A DNA stretch of 64,000 bases from Nostoc sp. FACHB-110 (GCF_014697425.1 NZ_JACJRU010000004.1:124001-188000), one strand, 5' to 3'; positions 1-8,889 are shown, counted from the stretch's first letter. Notes: generated by a model not told the origin, from the sequence alone. Numbers and translations are program-made.

Positions 1-491
1 GGTTTTTAATTTTAATATTTGTAAGGATGATCACTAGTTTAGTAAGTATAAATCGAGATCATCGACAGTACAGAAGAGACTAATTAGTGTAAATGAAGTT
101 ACACAGTAATTAAGTATAAAATTTTTGTAAATTTTAGAACAAGTAAACTTTACCATTACTTAGCTTGTTAGCATTTTAGGCCAAGCGATCGCCCTAATTT
201 CTGAATTAAAGTAACTTATCAGCAAAATACTGTAACTTCTGTATTTAAAACTTAGTAATTATCTTGACATATTTTTGTATATCAACATACAAGCAAAATA
301 GCCGTATCTTTGCAGACTTACATCAATAGATACACAAAATATTCTTAACTCAGTTAACAGCATATTTCTAGAGAATGAATACTATTTCTCTCAAAGGCAA
401 GATTAAATCTGGCAATGATTACTGCATGATTTTAATCATGAAAATTCCCAATAACACAGCATTTTTCAGATGCAAGGTGATGAGGAAATAA
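1..491. other. AT-rich intergenic region, no gene seen
   Basis: No convincing coding frame or RNA gene is visible before the lipoprotein gene that starts at 492. The stretch is AT-rich and contains one HIP1 octamer near 185. It presumably holds the promoter of the 492 gene, but no specific promoter can be assigned by eye. Confidence 0.5.
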
Positions 492-986
492 ATGAAAACC
501 ATATATCAAAAGCATAAAAAAGCTCCATTATCTGTAGCTGTATTTCTTTCGGCTTTATTATCAATTCCTTTTTTAAGTAGCTGTGGCGATAACTCCCGCA
601 CAGCATCACCTCCACCGCCTGTAGATGACACTGTTGGTAGAAATGTCAATTATCCCACTGCTACCAACCAACCCCAAGCGAAAAGAGGATTATCAACAGG
701 GCAGAAAGTTGCAATTTTAGCTGGAGCGGCTGCTCTTTATTACCTCTATCAACAGCGAAAAAATGCCCAAGGAGCAGGGCCAAACGGTAAGTATTATCTA
801 TCCAAAAATGGGCGGGTTTATTACCGCGATAGTCAAGGCCGCGCCCACTGGGTAACGCCACCCCAAGAAGGAATTCGAGTTCCCGAGTCGGAAGCACAGC
901 AGTATCAAGACTTTCAAGGCTATAACGGGCGTTCTACAGGTCGTGATTTAACAGGTATCTCTCCCCAAGAAGCCCCAGCTTACTAG
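492..986 (+). CDS. putative lipoprotein, unknown function
   Basis: A 164-residue protein of unrecognised family. The N-terminus has a basic start, a hydrophobic stretch and a lipobox-like LSSC at about residues 28-31, so it is probably exported and lipid-anchored. A Pro-rich linker (PPPPVDD) follows, then a second short hydrophobic segment (VAILAGAAALYYLY, about residues 73-86) and a soluble C-terminal half rich in Tyr, Gly and Gln (GKYYLSKNGRVYYRD). The next gene starts 30 nt downstream on the same strand, so the two may be co-transcribed. Location is inferred from the signal; no biochemical role can be proposed. Confidence 0.75.
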   Translation: MKTIYQKHKKAPLSVAVFLSALLSIPFLSSCGDNSRTASPPPPVDDTVGRNVNYPTATNQPQAKRGLSTGQKVAILAGAAALYYLYQQRKNAQGAGPNGKYYLSKNGRVYYRDSQGRAHWVTPPQEGIRVPESEAQQYQDFQGYNGRSTGRDLTGISPQEAPAY

Positions 987-1016
987 ATTTAACCCAAAAA
1001 TTTCCGGAGAAGAATT

Positions 1017-1268
1017 ATGGTAGACGGATTTTTTCAAAAAGCAAAAGAGTTTTTCACTGGTTCAAATAATGACGAGTTTGACCAAGATTTAGACCGCGAG
1101 GTAAGTCCAGCCAGCGAAGATCCCTACGGCGACCCCGCAGATCAATATTCCGGCGATGTTACCCCCGCTAGTCAAGACCCCTACGGCGACCCTGCTGATG
1201 AGTACAGCAACATAGCTTCCGCAGACCAAGATCCTTACGGCGATCCTGCTGATGAATATGGTCGTTAG
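1017..1268 (+). CDS. small acidic protein with three DPYGDPAD repeats
   Basis: An 83-residue, strongly acidic protein preceded by a good ribosome-binding site (CCGGAGAAG before the ATG). After a short N-terminal segment (FFQKAKEFFTG) it consists of three near-perfect repeats of about 19-20 residues, each with the core DPYGDPADEY or DPYGDPADQY. No signal peptide or membrane segment is present. It lies 30 nt after the lipoprotein gene. No family was recognised. The conserved repeat core suggests a short linear binding motif or metal-binding Asp cluster, but that is inference. Confidence 0.7.
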   Translation: MVDGFFQKAKEFFTGSNNDEFDQDLDREVSPASEDPYGDPADQYSGDVTPASQDPYGDPADEYSNIASADQDPYGDPADEYGR

Positions 1269-1387
1269 TAATAAATAATGTCGTGACGATAGATTAAACT
1301 GGTGTTGATTTAAGGTGGTGGTAATTTATATCACTGCCTTTTTTTTATTTTTATCGAACCACAGAGGCGCAGAGAAGCGAGTGCGAT

Positions 1388-1418
1388 GGGCGGGTTCCCC
1401 AACTTGTAGCAACTGGCG
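1388..1418 (+). repeat. dispersed short repeat (GGGCGGGTT family)
   Basis: A GC-rich 31-nt stretch in an AT-rich spacer, nearly identical to 48567-48597 in this window (shared GGGCGGGTT, CCCAACTTG and ACTGGCG blocks). It is flanked by a CACAGAGGCGCAGAG sequence that resembles another dispersed motif near 61900-61975. Such short dispersed repeats are typical of Nostocales genomes. Confidence 0.6.
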
Positions 1419-1503
1419 CAACGCAGAGCTATTGGCTTAGGAATTAAGGAGCGATCGCAGCTATCTTTTTATAATAGGAAATGAATACATCTTCCTAATT
1501 AAC

Positions 1504-1821
1504 ATGGCTGAATCAACCGCAAAACAACCCGCACGCCGAGGCCGAATATTTCCAGAACGAACTTTATCACCGGAAGAACTTGCTAGACGCAAAGCTGAGG
1601 ATGAAGCATTTTATCAGCGTTGTCTTACAATATTTGAGCGCGTGCGTCCTGAGTTAATCAAGGAACATTATGGTTGGTATATTGCCATTGAGCCAAATAG
1701 TGGCGATTACTTTATTGATACTGAAAATATGCAAGCTCACAAAAAAGCATTAGAAAAATATCCAAATACTGACCATTGTGTTTTCTGTATGAATGAAACG
1801 GGAACTACAGGCACAATATGA
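1504..1821 (+). CDS. conserved small protein paired with retropepsin-like gene
   Basis: A 105-residue soluble protein with a basic N-terminus (AKQPARRGRIFPERTLSPEELARRK) and a C-terminal half containing HYGWYIAIEPNSGDYFID. Its stop overlaps the start of the aspartyl-protease-like gene (ATGA), so the pair is translationally coupled. The GWYIAIEP...GDYF segment resembles a family commonly found next to retropepsin-like genes in cyanobacteria, but I cannot name it. It could be an accessory or antitoxin-like partner; that is inference from the arrangement only. Confidence 0.7.
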   Translation: MAESTAKQPARRGRIFPERTLSPEELARRKAEDEAFYQRCLTIFERVRPELIKEHYGWYIAIEPNSGDYFIDTENMQAHKKALEKYPNTDHCVFCMNETGTTGTI

Positions 1822-2180
1822 TTCACGGTAGCTTTGGAGAAAATGGGCAACTGTTTTTTGCAATTGAATTAATTACTGACTATGGATTAAACTTGCCTGT
1901 GGATAGTATGTTAGATACTGGCTTCACAGGCTTTTTAGCTATTAACCAACAAGATATAGAGAGTCTAGGTTGGTCTTATATTGGTAGAGACACTTTGCGA
2001 ACTGCACAAGGTGAAACCTTGTTCAAAATATATTTAGGAAAGTTAATCTTAAATGAACAAGAGTATGAAATTCCTGTGTATGCAGGGAATGAGATTACAG
2101 AAGTTTTGTTAGGTTCGGAGTGGTTAAAAATATTGCCGTTGTTGGTTAATTATGAGGCTGGTATTTTGACTTTGGGCTAA
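1818..2180 (+). CDS. retropepsin-like (clan AA) aspartic protease family protein
   Basis: A 120-residue protein with the clan AA signature: hydrophobic-DTG-hydrophobic (SMLDTGFTGFLAI, about residues 30-42), where DTG carries the catalytic Asp of half-protease (retroviral-type) homodimers. A C-terminal LLGSEWLKIL block matches the usual end of the fold. The length fits a single-lobe, dimer-forming protease. It overlaps the upstream small gene by 4 nt. The substrate is unknown; many such cyanobacterial proteins have no demonstrated activity. Confidence 0.75.
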   Translation: MIHGSFGENGQLFFAIELITDYGLNLPVDSMLDTGFTGFLAINQQDIESLGWSYIGRDTLRTAQGETLFKIYLGKLILNEQEYEIPVYAGNEITEVLLGSEWLKILPLLVNYEAGILTLG

Positions 2181-2273
2181 TGGGATACTTAAATAAAACT
2201 TAAAATTATGCCTCTGTGTAATTAGTAAATAACAACAGAGGCGCAAATATTAAAACCAATAATAAAGACTTAG

Positions 2274-3728
2274 CTATCTTGAGTATATTTCTAAGTCTCG
2301 CAGAAAATAAAAGCGATCGCTCTTCCAATCAGTTCCTTTTTCTCTACCTAAATATCCTGTTAATGGTGAAGAAAGCTCTATCAATAAATCATGCACTACT
2401 TCATCAGTTAGTTTAGGATTATATTTGGCGTTATAATGCACACGAGTTTCTGTGACTGTAAACTTTTGATGTATAGCTTTTGAACTTTCATTATCTTGTT
2501 CAGCTAGTTCTTTTACTGCTTTGATAATATGCGATCGCAAATTTATGTCCGTATAAATTTGTTCGATATATTTTTCAACTTCTTCATCAGATTGACCAGG
2601 TTTTAGATATTGCCTGAGTTTAAATAAGTCTACTGAGTTGCGATAAGTGCTTTGGAGTTTGACAAGTTTTTCTAGTGTTTCTGGATTAATAATAGCCATA
2701 CCATGTACTTTAGCAGCGTCTTTAAGTTGGTTTGTTGGTTCGCCAGGGCCAATGATTAATTTAACAGCTTGATTAAAAACATCTAAGCGATGTAAGCTGC
2801 CTAAGTTTAATAGTTGTACTGCTGTATCATTGGGAATTTTTTTTCCTGCTTTACATTCCCCAAAAAGTGGATATGGTTCAGAACAAAATAAATCTAAACC
2901 ACCAGCACCACCTTTATGAGTATGATCAACGGTAAACCCTAGAAAATTGAGACTATCGCGCACCACATTTTCAAAATCTGTCCCTGCTTGATAGTTACTT
3001 TTACCTTCATCTTCTTGTTTACTACGATTACCCAATGCTGCAATATCATTAATCCATGCTAAAGCTGTTTCAGGTTGATAAATATTCTGAATACTGCTCC
3101 AACCTAAAAATACTTTAATATCATCATCTAAATTTTTAGCGTCTTGGTTAGTCATTGCAAGAGAAGCTAACGCATTCTGTAATTCTTGCAATTCAGGATG
3201 AAGTGGTGGTTCTAATTTCTCTAGTTGCTGTTTGCGTTGGGTAAAAGTTTGATCGCTTAATACTGCTAAGTCTTCAGTTACAGATATAGAAGGTTGTAAG
3301 CTTACAAATTTGCCTATTTTATCTTGAATGTTAGAGTTAGCTGTTAATTCTTGAGAATTAGATAAATTATAGACACGTAAGTAAGCTATAAAAATGTGCT
3401 GTTGTCGCTGAATTATTTCCTTTAAAGCTTCTAGTGAAAATATTGTTAGTTTAGACAAAATATCTAATGGTTTAGTTTCATCTAAAATTTGGCAAAGTTC
3501 ACATTTAGCCCAAGCTTTAATGGTAGATGGTTGACCATTGAGATTTAAACGATAGTATTTATCGAATGGTAATGAACTCTGTAAACTTTGTGCTGGATAA
3601 AGAGCAAATCTCTGTCCAGGACGAATAAACATTTTGGGCATAGCTGCAATTGTCTGCCCCTGTATTAAAGCTTCAATCTCAGGGGCAGGTAAACACAATG
3701 CTGTCGGAATTGAAAACAGCTGACTCAT
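2274..3728 (-). CDS. PD-(D/E)XK nuclease family protein, third gene of the ATPase cassette
   Basis: A 484-residue protein. Residues 250-300 show the core of a restriction-endonuclease-like fold: E253 in a helix, then GGAGGLDLF with D279, then GECKAG with E291 and K293, i.e. D...ExK. The N-terminal 170 residues (TIKAWAKCELCQIL, then FIAYLRVYNL) look like a separate domain and faintly resemble DUF1802-type proteins; this is tentative. The C-terminus has helical segments and an SPLTGYLGR block. The start lies 29 nt after the stop of the ATPase gene, so the three genes at 6319-2274 look like one operon. A nuclease role is inferred; DNA is the likely substrate. Confidence 0.75.
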   Translation of the reverse strand: MSQLFSIPTALCLPAPEIEALIQGQTIAAMPKMFIRPGQRFALYPAQSLQSSLPFDKYYRLNLNGQPSTIKAWAKCELCQILDETKPLDILSKLTIFSLEALKEIIQRQQHIFIAYLRVYNLSNSQELTANSNIQDKIGKFVSLQPSISVTEDLAVLSDQTFTQRKQQLEKLEPPLHPELQELQNALASLAMTNQDAKNLDDDIKVFLGWSSIQNIYQPETALAWINDIAALGNRSKQEDEGKSNYQAGTDFENVVRDSLNFLGFTVDHTHKGGAGGLDLFCSEPYPLFGECKAGKKIPNDTAVQLLNLGSLHRLDVFNQAVKLIIGPGEPTNQLKDAAKVHGMAIINPETLEKLVKLQSTYRNSVDLFKLRQYLKPGQSDEEVEKYIEQIYTDINLRSHIIKAVKELAEQDNESSKAIHQKFTVTETRVHYNAKYNPKLTDEVVHDLLIELSSPLTGYLGREKGTDWKSDRFYFLRDLEIYSR

Positions 3729-3757
3729 GTATAGTTAGTGATCAGTTTAATAAAATA

Positions 3758-5620
3758 CTATTCTGCGTTAACCATAGGCTGAGGAATGGCAATAGGGAAT
3801 TCATTATCAATCCAATGATCATAAGAAGGAGGCTTCAAAATTTCTCTAATAAGAGGATTATTTACAGCTATTTTTTTCTCATCCATAAAATCTAAAACTT
3901 GATTTTGAAACTCTAAAATTTCATTTTCGCCTGTGATACCGTAATTCTCACTACCCCAGTAAACCCATGTGATAGCGATAAGGCTTTGAATATCTACACT
4001 CTGTAATGCTACCCACTTTCCACCCTTTCTCCTATCTAATAATAGTTTTAATTTCTCTTTAGCTACTGTTGCACCTGGCCTAATAACGTTTGAGCGAACT
4101 AAGCAACCACGAGTTAAGTTAAATGTTTCATAGTCAATAAGTCGTTTCAATGCTGCACCTATATTTGCACCGTCTTGCTGGACTACATCTACTCCAATTT
4201 TTTCTCTTCTTCTTCTGCCAACTAATTTTCCAATGATTTTGAAATCCATAAAGCCATTATTAGCTGCACTAGGTTCTATATCTTCAATTGATTCAATTGT
4301 AAATTCATCTATAGTTTGTCCAATTAAGCTAGAAAAAGATAACCAAAGGGCATTGGAAATTGTTTCTTCATCTTCTAATATTTCGTCAATATCTTCATTC
4401 ACCTCTGCTAACTCCTGCTGATAGTAGCTTTCAATTTTTGTCTTTGGAGGTGGGGGATCACTAAAATTTTCTGCACACCATTTTAAAACTGACCTAACAG
4501 TAGGCCTTTCTTTACCCAGTTCTCGAAGTTGTTTTTCATCAAATGGATATAGAGGATGAGGAGGAGTTTGTTTATGTTCTTGATAAAAATCTTGTAACCA
4601 TTGACGAGTTATTGCAACTACATCATCAGAGTTTAAAAAATTTAATCGTATAGGTAGTCTATCAACTTGATTACTAGCTAATCTATCCATCACAGCCTCA
4701 GCTTGGGGTAATAACTTAATTTGCTCCTCCCAAGTTTCGCGGTACATTGTCAAAACAAAAATTCCTTTTTTCAGACTGTTATACATATCCTTAACTAGGT
4801 TTGCTATAACCTGTGCTGTCGTAAAACCAGAGTCTGAAACTTCCAAATTGTCTAATTCATCAAAGCAAATAATAGGTATTTTGTAATCACTAGTTATATC
4901 CAAAATTTGGCGAACGAGATTTAATGCCTCAACTTCTCTATTCTCATTTTTATGATTTACTAGACCCATAAATTCAGCTTGTTTTGGATCTAATTCCAAT
5001 CCTGATAACCAATGACTTGCGTAATTAACATGGTTTGGAGAAAGCGTCCACAAAATTGCTTTAATGATATAAGGATTAGTTATTTGAGGCTTAATTGGTT
5101 GAATAAGCTTCGTAAATTGTTCAATTAATTCATTTGAGTATTTGTTTAACCAAGCTGGATATTGGCTGATATAATATTCTGCTGTGTAATTCCATGATTT
5201 TAATTCGTTGATTAAAGCGGCTGCGATTTCTTGCCATTGCATTACTTGTTTGCTGCCAAAAGCTCTAAGACTTGAGGCAATACTTAGCAAAAATTGAGAT
5301 TTAATTATATTTAAGTCATCATATTTACTCATGTAAATAAATAAACTATCATTTTGAGCTTGAAGACGGTGACGAATTCGACTAATAATATGGCTTTTAC
5401 CAGCACCCCTCTCAGATGCAATTGTGATACCTACAGTTTCGCCTTGTCCCTTACGAATTTTTTCAATTGCGTTAAAAACGGCATCAGAAGCATGAGCATT
5501 AATTGAAGGCACATCAGGAAAACTTTTACCCCATATTTGTTGAGTTCTAACAACTATATTCCCAGCAAAAGGGTTGTGATTTCTAATCAGTTCGTCAATG
5601 GTAGATGTGTTTGCAAGCAT
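3758..5620 (-). CDS. P-loop (AAA/STAND-like) ATPase of a nuclease cassette
   Basis: A 620-residue protein with a Walker A motif (ASERGAGKSH, about residues 68-77) and a Walker B motif (IPIICFDELDNLE, 248-260), followed by a sensor-like VLTMYRETW and RLPIRL. The general plan recalls Orc1/Cdc6-like or STAND ATPases, with a long insert between the Walker motifs. The C-terminal 150 residues (GRRRREKIGVDVV, then GCLVRSNVI) form an extra domain of unknown type. It lies between a winged-helix-like gene (45 nt upstream) and the nuclease gene (29 nt downstream). It probably uses ATP to control or load the nuclease; this is inference. Confidence 0.8.
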   Translation of the reverse strand: MLANTSTIDELIRNHNPFAGNIVVRTQQIWGKSFPDVPSINAHASDAVFNAIEKIRKGQGETVGITIASERGAGKSHIISRIRHRLQAQNDSLFIYMSKYDDLNIIKSQFLLSIASSLRAFGSKQVMQWQEIAAALINELKSWNYTAEYYISQYPAWLNKYSNELIEQFTKLIQPIKPQITNPYIIKAILWTLSPNHVNYASHWLSGLELDPKQAEFMGLVNHKNENREVEALNLVRQILDITSDYKIPIICFDELDNLEVSDSGFTTAQVIANLVKDMYNSLKKGIFVLTMYRETWEEQIKLLPQAEAVMDRLASNQVDRLPIRLNFLNSDDVVAITRQWLQDFYQEHKQTPPHPLYPFDEKQLRELGKERPTVRSVLKWCAENFSDPPPPKTKIESYYQQELAEVNEDIDEILEDEETISNALWLSFSSLIGQTIDEFTIESIEDIEPSAANNGFMDFKIIGKLVGRRRREKIGVDVVQQDGANIGAALKRLIDYETFNLTRGCLVRSNVIRPGATVAKEKLKLLLDRRKGGKWVALQSVDIQSLIAITWVYWGSENYGITGENEILEFQNQVLDFMDEKKIAVNNPLIREILKPPSYDHWIDNEFPIAIPQPMVNAE

Positions 5621-5665
5621 ATTTTTATGACATTAATGTTTGAAAGGTCGAAATCAAGTCTAAGC

Positions 5666-6319
5666 TTATAAACGTATGGCATAGCAGCGTAATCCATTCA
5701 GCCTGGTACTGATGGAATCTTCTATTTTGTCAGGTGCGTTATCTTCTATCGTTCCGCCTTGTAGTTGTAAAATATCGTCAGCTTGCATTTCTAGCAGCCA
5801 ATCATTAAATTCTGTACGGCTTAAGCGATCGCCTACTTGTCTTCTAATCCGATAAATTGGTACTAGATGATTGAAGTTGTATTCATAATTCAATTTGTCG
5901 TAGACTTCTAGCATTGTTGACTTAAACTCTTCATAAGAAGCGATCGCACTCTTCCTACCATTATTTGATGCAGATGTACTAGCAACTGTGCCACTGATTC
6001 CACTAATCCATTTCACTAGTGCATTTGCAGCCCAAGTTCCAACAATAGTTCCATCAAACCTAAAGTCAGAACTTCTCAAACCTTCACCTAGTACCTCTAA
6101 ACCTTTGGGATATGCCAGAGAGTACCCAGTTTTGGAAATTGCGATTGCTCCCTGGTTCCGTAATTCCTCAAACACACCCTGGTAATCTGCTGCTTTATTG
6201 CCTTTAGAAACTATCCGCTTGGTCAATTGACCTTTTTTAACTTCTTGCTGCGATCCTCCCAAATCCCACAAAGCTAAAAGAAGGCGAGTTTTCGTTTGAG
6301 CTAAATTGTTTGTTGGCAT
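5666..6319 (-). CDS. winged-helix-like protein, first gene of the ATPase/nuclease cassette
   Basis: A 217-residue protein read from the ATG at 6319; a TTG 21 nt further upstream is possible but less likely. The N-terminal part (TRLLLALWDLGG..., then LTKRIV) and the C-terminal part (RQVGDRLSRTEFNDWLLEMQADDIL) both read like winged-helix domains, with a Ser/Ala/Gly-rich linker (ISGTVASTSASNNG) between. No enzyme motif is visible. As the first gene of a three-gene minus-strand cassette it may bind DNA and give target specificity or regulate the operon. Family not recognised. Confidence 0.65.
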   Translation of the reverse strand: MPTNNLAQTKTRLLLALWDLGGSQQEVKKGQLTKRIVSKGNKAADYQGVFEELRNQGAIAISKTGYSLAYPKGLEVLGEGLRSSDFRFDGTIVGTWAANALVKWISGISGTVASTSASNNGRKSAIASYEEFKSTMLEVYDKLNYEYNFNHLVPIYRIRRQVGDRLSRTEFNDWLLEMQADDILQLQGGTIEDNAPDKIEDSISTRLNGLRCYAIRL

Positions 6320-6431
6320 ATTGAGTATTTTTATTGGCAAAAAACATCGTAGTGACTGTTTATTTTTAAATTATTGCAAGAGTAAAAAATAACCGCGTAA
6401 TTGCTGAATATTCCAGAAAAATAGCTAATAC

Positions 6432-6462
6432 AAAAAACGCCACTATGAGTACAGTGACGTTT
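6432..6462 (-). terminator. rho-independent terminator after mdh
   Basis: On the minus strand a 9-bp stem (AACGTCACT/AGTGGCGTT, one mismatch) is followed directly by TTTTTTG. It sits about 80 nt past the mdh stop codon. Confidence 0.7.
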
Positions 6463-6543
6463 GTATATATGTCAATCAAATTACATTTTGAGAAATGTCA
6501 TGATTGAAAATTTGTTGATTACTAATATCTGTATAAAGTAAAA

Positions 6544-7506
6544 TCACTTCACCACTAACATTTCTTGCGATCGCTCGATATTTTTCCGCACAGATTTAGC
6601 TGAAGTATGCAAAGCTTCTCTTTCGTTATCGCTGAGATTTAACTCTACAATACTTTCAATACCACTGTAACCCAAGCGGCAAGGCACACCAATCACGACA
6701 TCTTCTAAACCATATTCACCTTGCAAATAAGTTGCAATTGGTAACAGCCGCGATTGATTTAATAATATTGATTCTACCATCACACTTGTCGCAGATGCAG
6801 GAGCAAAAAAAGCACCACCTGTCTGCATTAATTCCACAATTTCTGCGCCACCGTTGCGGGTTCTTTCTATTAAGCGATTAATTGTACTTTCATCTAATAA
6901 TTCAGTAATCGGAACCCCATTAACTGTGGCATAACGAGATAATGGAACCATCAAATCGCCATGACTACCTAATACCATCGCCTTGACATCCGCAGGTAAA
7001 ACTCCCAATTCTAAAGCAATGAAAGTTTCAAACCTGGCTGAGTCTAACACGCCAGCCATACCCATGATGCGATCGCGTGGTAAACCTGTAGCTTGCCAAG
7101 CTAAATAAGTCATCACATCTAAAGGGTTGGTGACAATAATAAAAATTGCATTAGGCGAATATGCGATCGCATTTTTCGCAGCTTCGACTACTATCTTGGC
7201 ATTGGTTCTCAGCAAATCATCCCGACTCATTCCCGGTTTACGCGGAATTCCGGCGGTAATCACGACAATTTCCGAATTAGCCGTATCAGCATAATCATTC
7301 GTACCGATAATCTGACGATTATGCAGTTCAATTCCTCTAGCTTCTAATAAATCCAGTGCCAACCCTTGCGGTATACCCTCGACGATATCGAGTAACACAA
7401 CATCCGCTAAATTTTTCTCAGCAATACGTTGGGCGAGAGTGCTACCAACTCTACCAGCACCAACAATAGTGACGCGCGGTAAATGGCAAGGTATAAAAGA
7501 AGCCAT
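6544..7506 (-). CDS. mdh: malate dehydrogenase
   Basis: A 320-residue NAD-dependent dehydrogenase of the LDH-like MDH type, interconverting malate and oxaloacetate in the cytosol. An N-terminal Rossmann motif (VTIVGAGRVGSTLAQ) is followed by the acidic end of beta-2 (LLDIVEG). The substrate loop shows RKPGMSRDDLLRTN, with the MDH-type Arg pair, then VTNPLDVMTY and the catalytic His in VLGSHGDLMVPL. Length and motifs fit the family throughout. It has its own terminator and is probably monocistronic. An L-lactate dehydrogenase is less likely because of the MSRDDLL loop. Confidence 0.93.
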   Translation of the reverse strand: MASFIPCHLPRVTIVGAGRVGSTLAQRIAEKNLADVVLLDIVEGIPQGLALDLLEARGIELHNRQIIGTNDYADTANSEIVVITAGIPRKPGMSRDDLLRTNAKIVVEAAKNAIAYSPNAIFIIVTNPLDVMTYLAWQATGLPRDRIMGMAGVLDSARFETFIALELGVLPADVKAMVLGSHGDLMVPLSRYATVNGVPITELLDESTINRLIERTRNGGAEIVELMQTGGAFFAPASATSVMVESILLNQSRLLPIATYLQGEYGLEDVVIGVPCRLGYSGIESIVELNLSDNEREALHTSAKSVRKNIERSQEMLVVK

Positions 7507-7614
7507 AAATTTAATTCCTAATTCTTAACTTAGGTTGTAGCACTCATTACACCAAAGAGAATTGGGGATCACTACTATATATATAGTGAAAAACTGCGAT
7601 CGTAACTTTCAAAC

Positions 7615-7638
7615 TAAAAAGGTGGGCATAACCCACCT
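7615..7638 (-). terminator. rho-independent terminator after ndhO
   Basis: A perfect 7-bp stem AGGTGGG/CCCACCT with a 5-nt loop (7620-7638). On the minus strand it is followed by TTTTTAG. It lies about 60 nt downstream of the ndhO stop. Confidence 0.8.
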
Positions 7639-7696
7639 AAAATTGTGATTTGTCTAAACTGCGTCAACCACAACCTTTCGTCAGAACATGGAAGCG

Positions 7697-7912
7697 TTAC
7701 TTAGCTCCTGCTAATTGATCTAAGCGTAGCCAAATATTAGGTGTAGGTACTTGTCCAAACTTCACGAGGGCATAATCACCTTTGATATCTACAACTTCAC
7801 CCTCAGTTTCAAATAAATAGGCAGGAAAACGAGTATCACTAGCCTTAGCTTCTAAACTATTTTCTAACTTCTCACGTACAGCACGAACTACATCGCCTCT
7901 TTTAACTGGCAT
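7697..7912 (-). CDS. ndhO: NAD(P)H-quinone oxidoreductase subunit O
   Basis: A 71-residue protein matching NdhO of the cyanobacterial NDH-1 complex, a thylakoid complex for respiratory and cyclic electron flow. The start is set at the ATG at 7912 ([16 protein letters not shown]), preceded by GAGAGGGG. An upstream ATG at 7945 would add 11 residues outside the usual NdhO length. The SH3-like C-terminal part contains [20 protein letters not shown] and [12 protein letters not shown], characteristic of NdhO. It is followed by a terminator, so it is probably expressed alone. Confidence 0.9.
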   Translation of the reverse strand: MPVKRGDVVRAVREKLENSLEAKASDTRFPAYLFETEGEVVDIKGDYALVKFGQVPTPNIWLRLDQLAGAK

Positions 7913-7985
7913 AAATACCCCTCTCAAGTTTTCAGGTAGTCTCATAGAGGATTTTAGCTTGCTATAAGAAAGGGGTATAGGGGTA

Positions 7986-8031
7986 AGGGTGTAAGGGTGT
8001 AAGTTTTTTAATACCTACACCCTTACACCCT
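7986..8031. repeat. GGGTGTA-type heptamer repeat forming a 16-bp hairpin
   Basis: The left arm AGGGTGTAAGGGTGTA (7986-8001) is perfectly complementary to the right arm (8016-8031), with a 14-nt loop. Built from GGGTGTA heptamers, it belongs to a repeat family also seen near 19565-19640, 21430, 48480, 57001-57045 and 60160. It lies between mutM and ndhO and may end or protect mutM mRNA. Confidence 0.75.
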
Positions 8032-8052
8032 GACACCTAGCCGTAAGGCTGA

Positions 8053-8889
8053 CTAACGCTGACACTGCGGGCAGAAATGACTAGAACGCCCACCTAATCT
8101 AATTCGCTGGATAACATTGCTACAAACCCGGCAAGGTTCCCCAGCACGGTTGTAAACCCAGGCGACACCACCATAGTTACCGTTTATCCCCTTAACGTTG
8201 AGAAAGTTGCTAAAGGTTGTACCACCAGCAGCAATACTGGTTTCTAATACTTCAATGATGACTTGGCGTAATTGCTGAATTTGCTCTAGTTGCAAATCTG
8301 TACACAGAGTTTCTGGTAACACGCCACATTTAAATAATGCTTCATCAGCGTAGATGTTACCTAACCCGGCGACGACAGATTGGTCTAGTAATGCGGTTTT
8401 AATCGGACGGCGGCGGTTTTTTAGTTTATCAGCGAGATACTCAACTGTGAACTCTGGTGAAAAGGGATCAGCCGCTAATTTGGCTAAACCAGTCATCACC
8501 TTTTCTACTGCAACTTGAGGGGGAACCCACCACATTTGACCAAAGGTGCGTTGGTCTACAAAGCGTAATTCCTGTTGATCCCCAAAAAATATTCTGACTC
8601 TTGTGTGCTTGTGCAGTGGTTCATCACGATGCAGCCACAACAATTGGCCTGTCATCCTCAGATGCACTCCAAGGTAGCCAGCAGAAGGGGAAAATTCAGC
8701 AAGTAGATATTTACCGCGACGATGCCATGTTGTGATGGCACTGTCTTTAATTCCGTGAATAAACTCATCAACAGAAAACGGGTAGGCGATGGTGCGATTT
8801 AGCAACACATCTCCACCCGCGATTGTTTGATTCAGGGTCAATTGATTAAGACCCCGACGGACTGTTTCAACTTCAGGCAGTTCAGGCAT
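8053..8889 (-). CDS. mutM: formamidopyrimidine-DNA glycosylase
   Basis: A 278-residue Fpg/MutM protein that excises oxidised purines such as 8-oxoguanine and cleaves the abasic strand. The N-terminus MPELPEVETVRRGL carries the catalytic Pro2 and Glu3. The central helix-two-turn-helix region includes the GLGNIYADEALF motif, and the C-terminus has a four-Cys zinc finger (CRVCSN...FCPQC). Length is normal. It is followed by a heptamer-repeat hairpin and is on the same strand as psaE. Nei is excluded by the PELPEVE N-terminus and by the Fpg-type GLGNIYADE. Confidence 0.95.
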   Translation of the reverse strand: MPELPEVETVRRGLNQLTLNQTIAGGDVLLNRTIAYPFSVDEFIHGIKDSAITTWHRRGKYLLAEFSPSAGYLGVHLRMTGQLLWLHRDEPLHKHTRVRIFFGDQQELRFVDQRTFGQMWWVPPQVAVEKVMTGLAKLAADPFSPEFTVEYLADKLKNRRRPIKTALLDQSVVAGLGNIYADEALFKCGVLPETLCTDLQLEQIQQLRQVIIEVLETSIAAGGTTFSNFLNVKGINGNYGGVAWVYNRAGEPCRVCSNVIQRIRLGGRSSHFCPQCQR

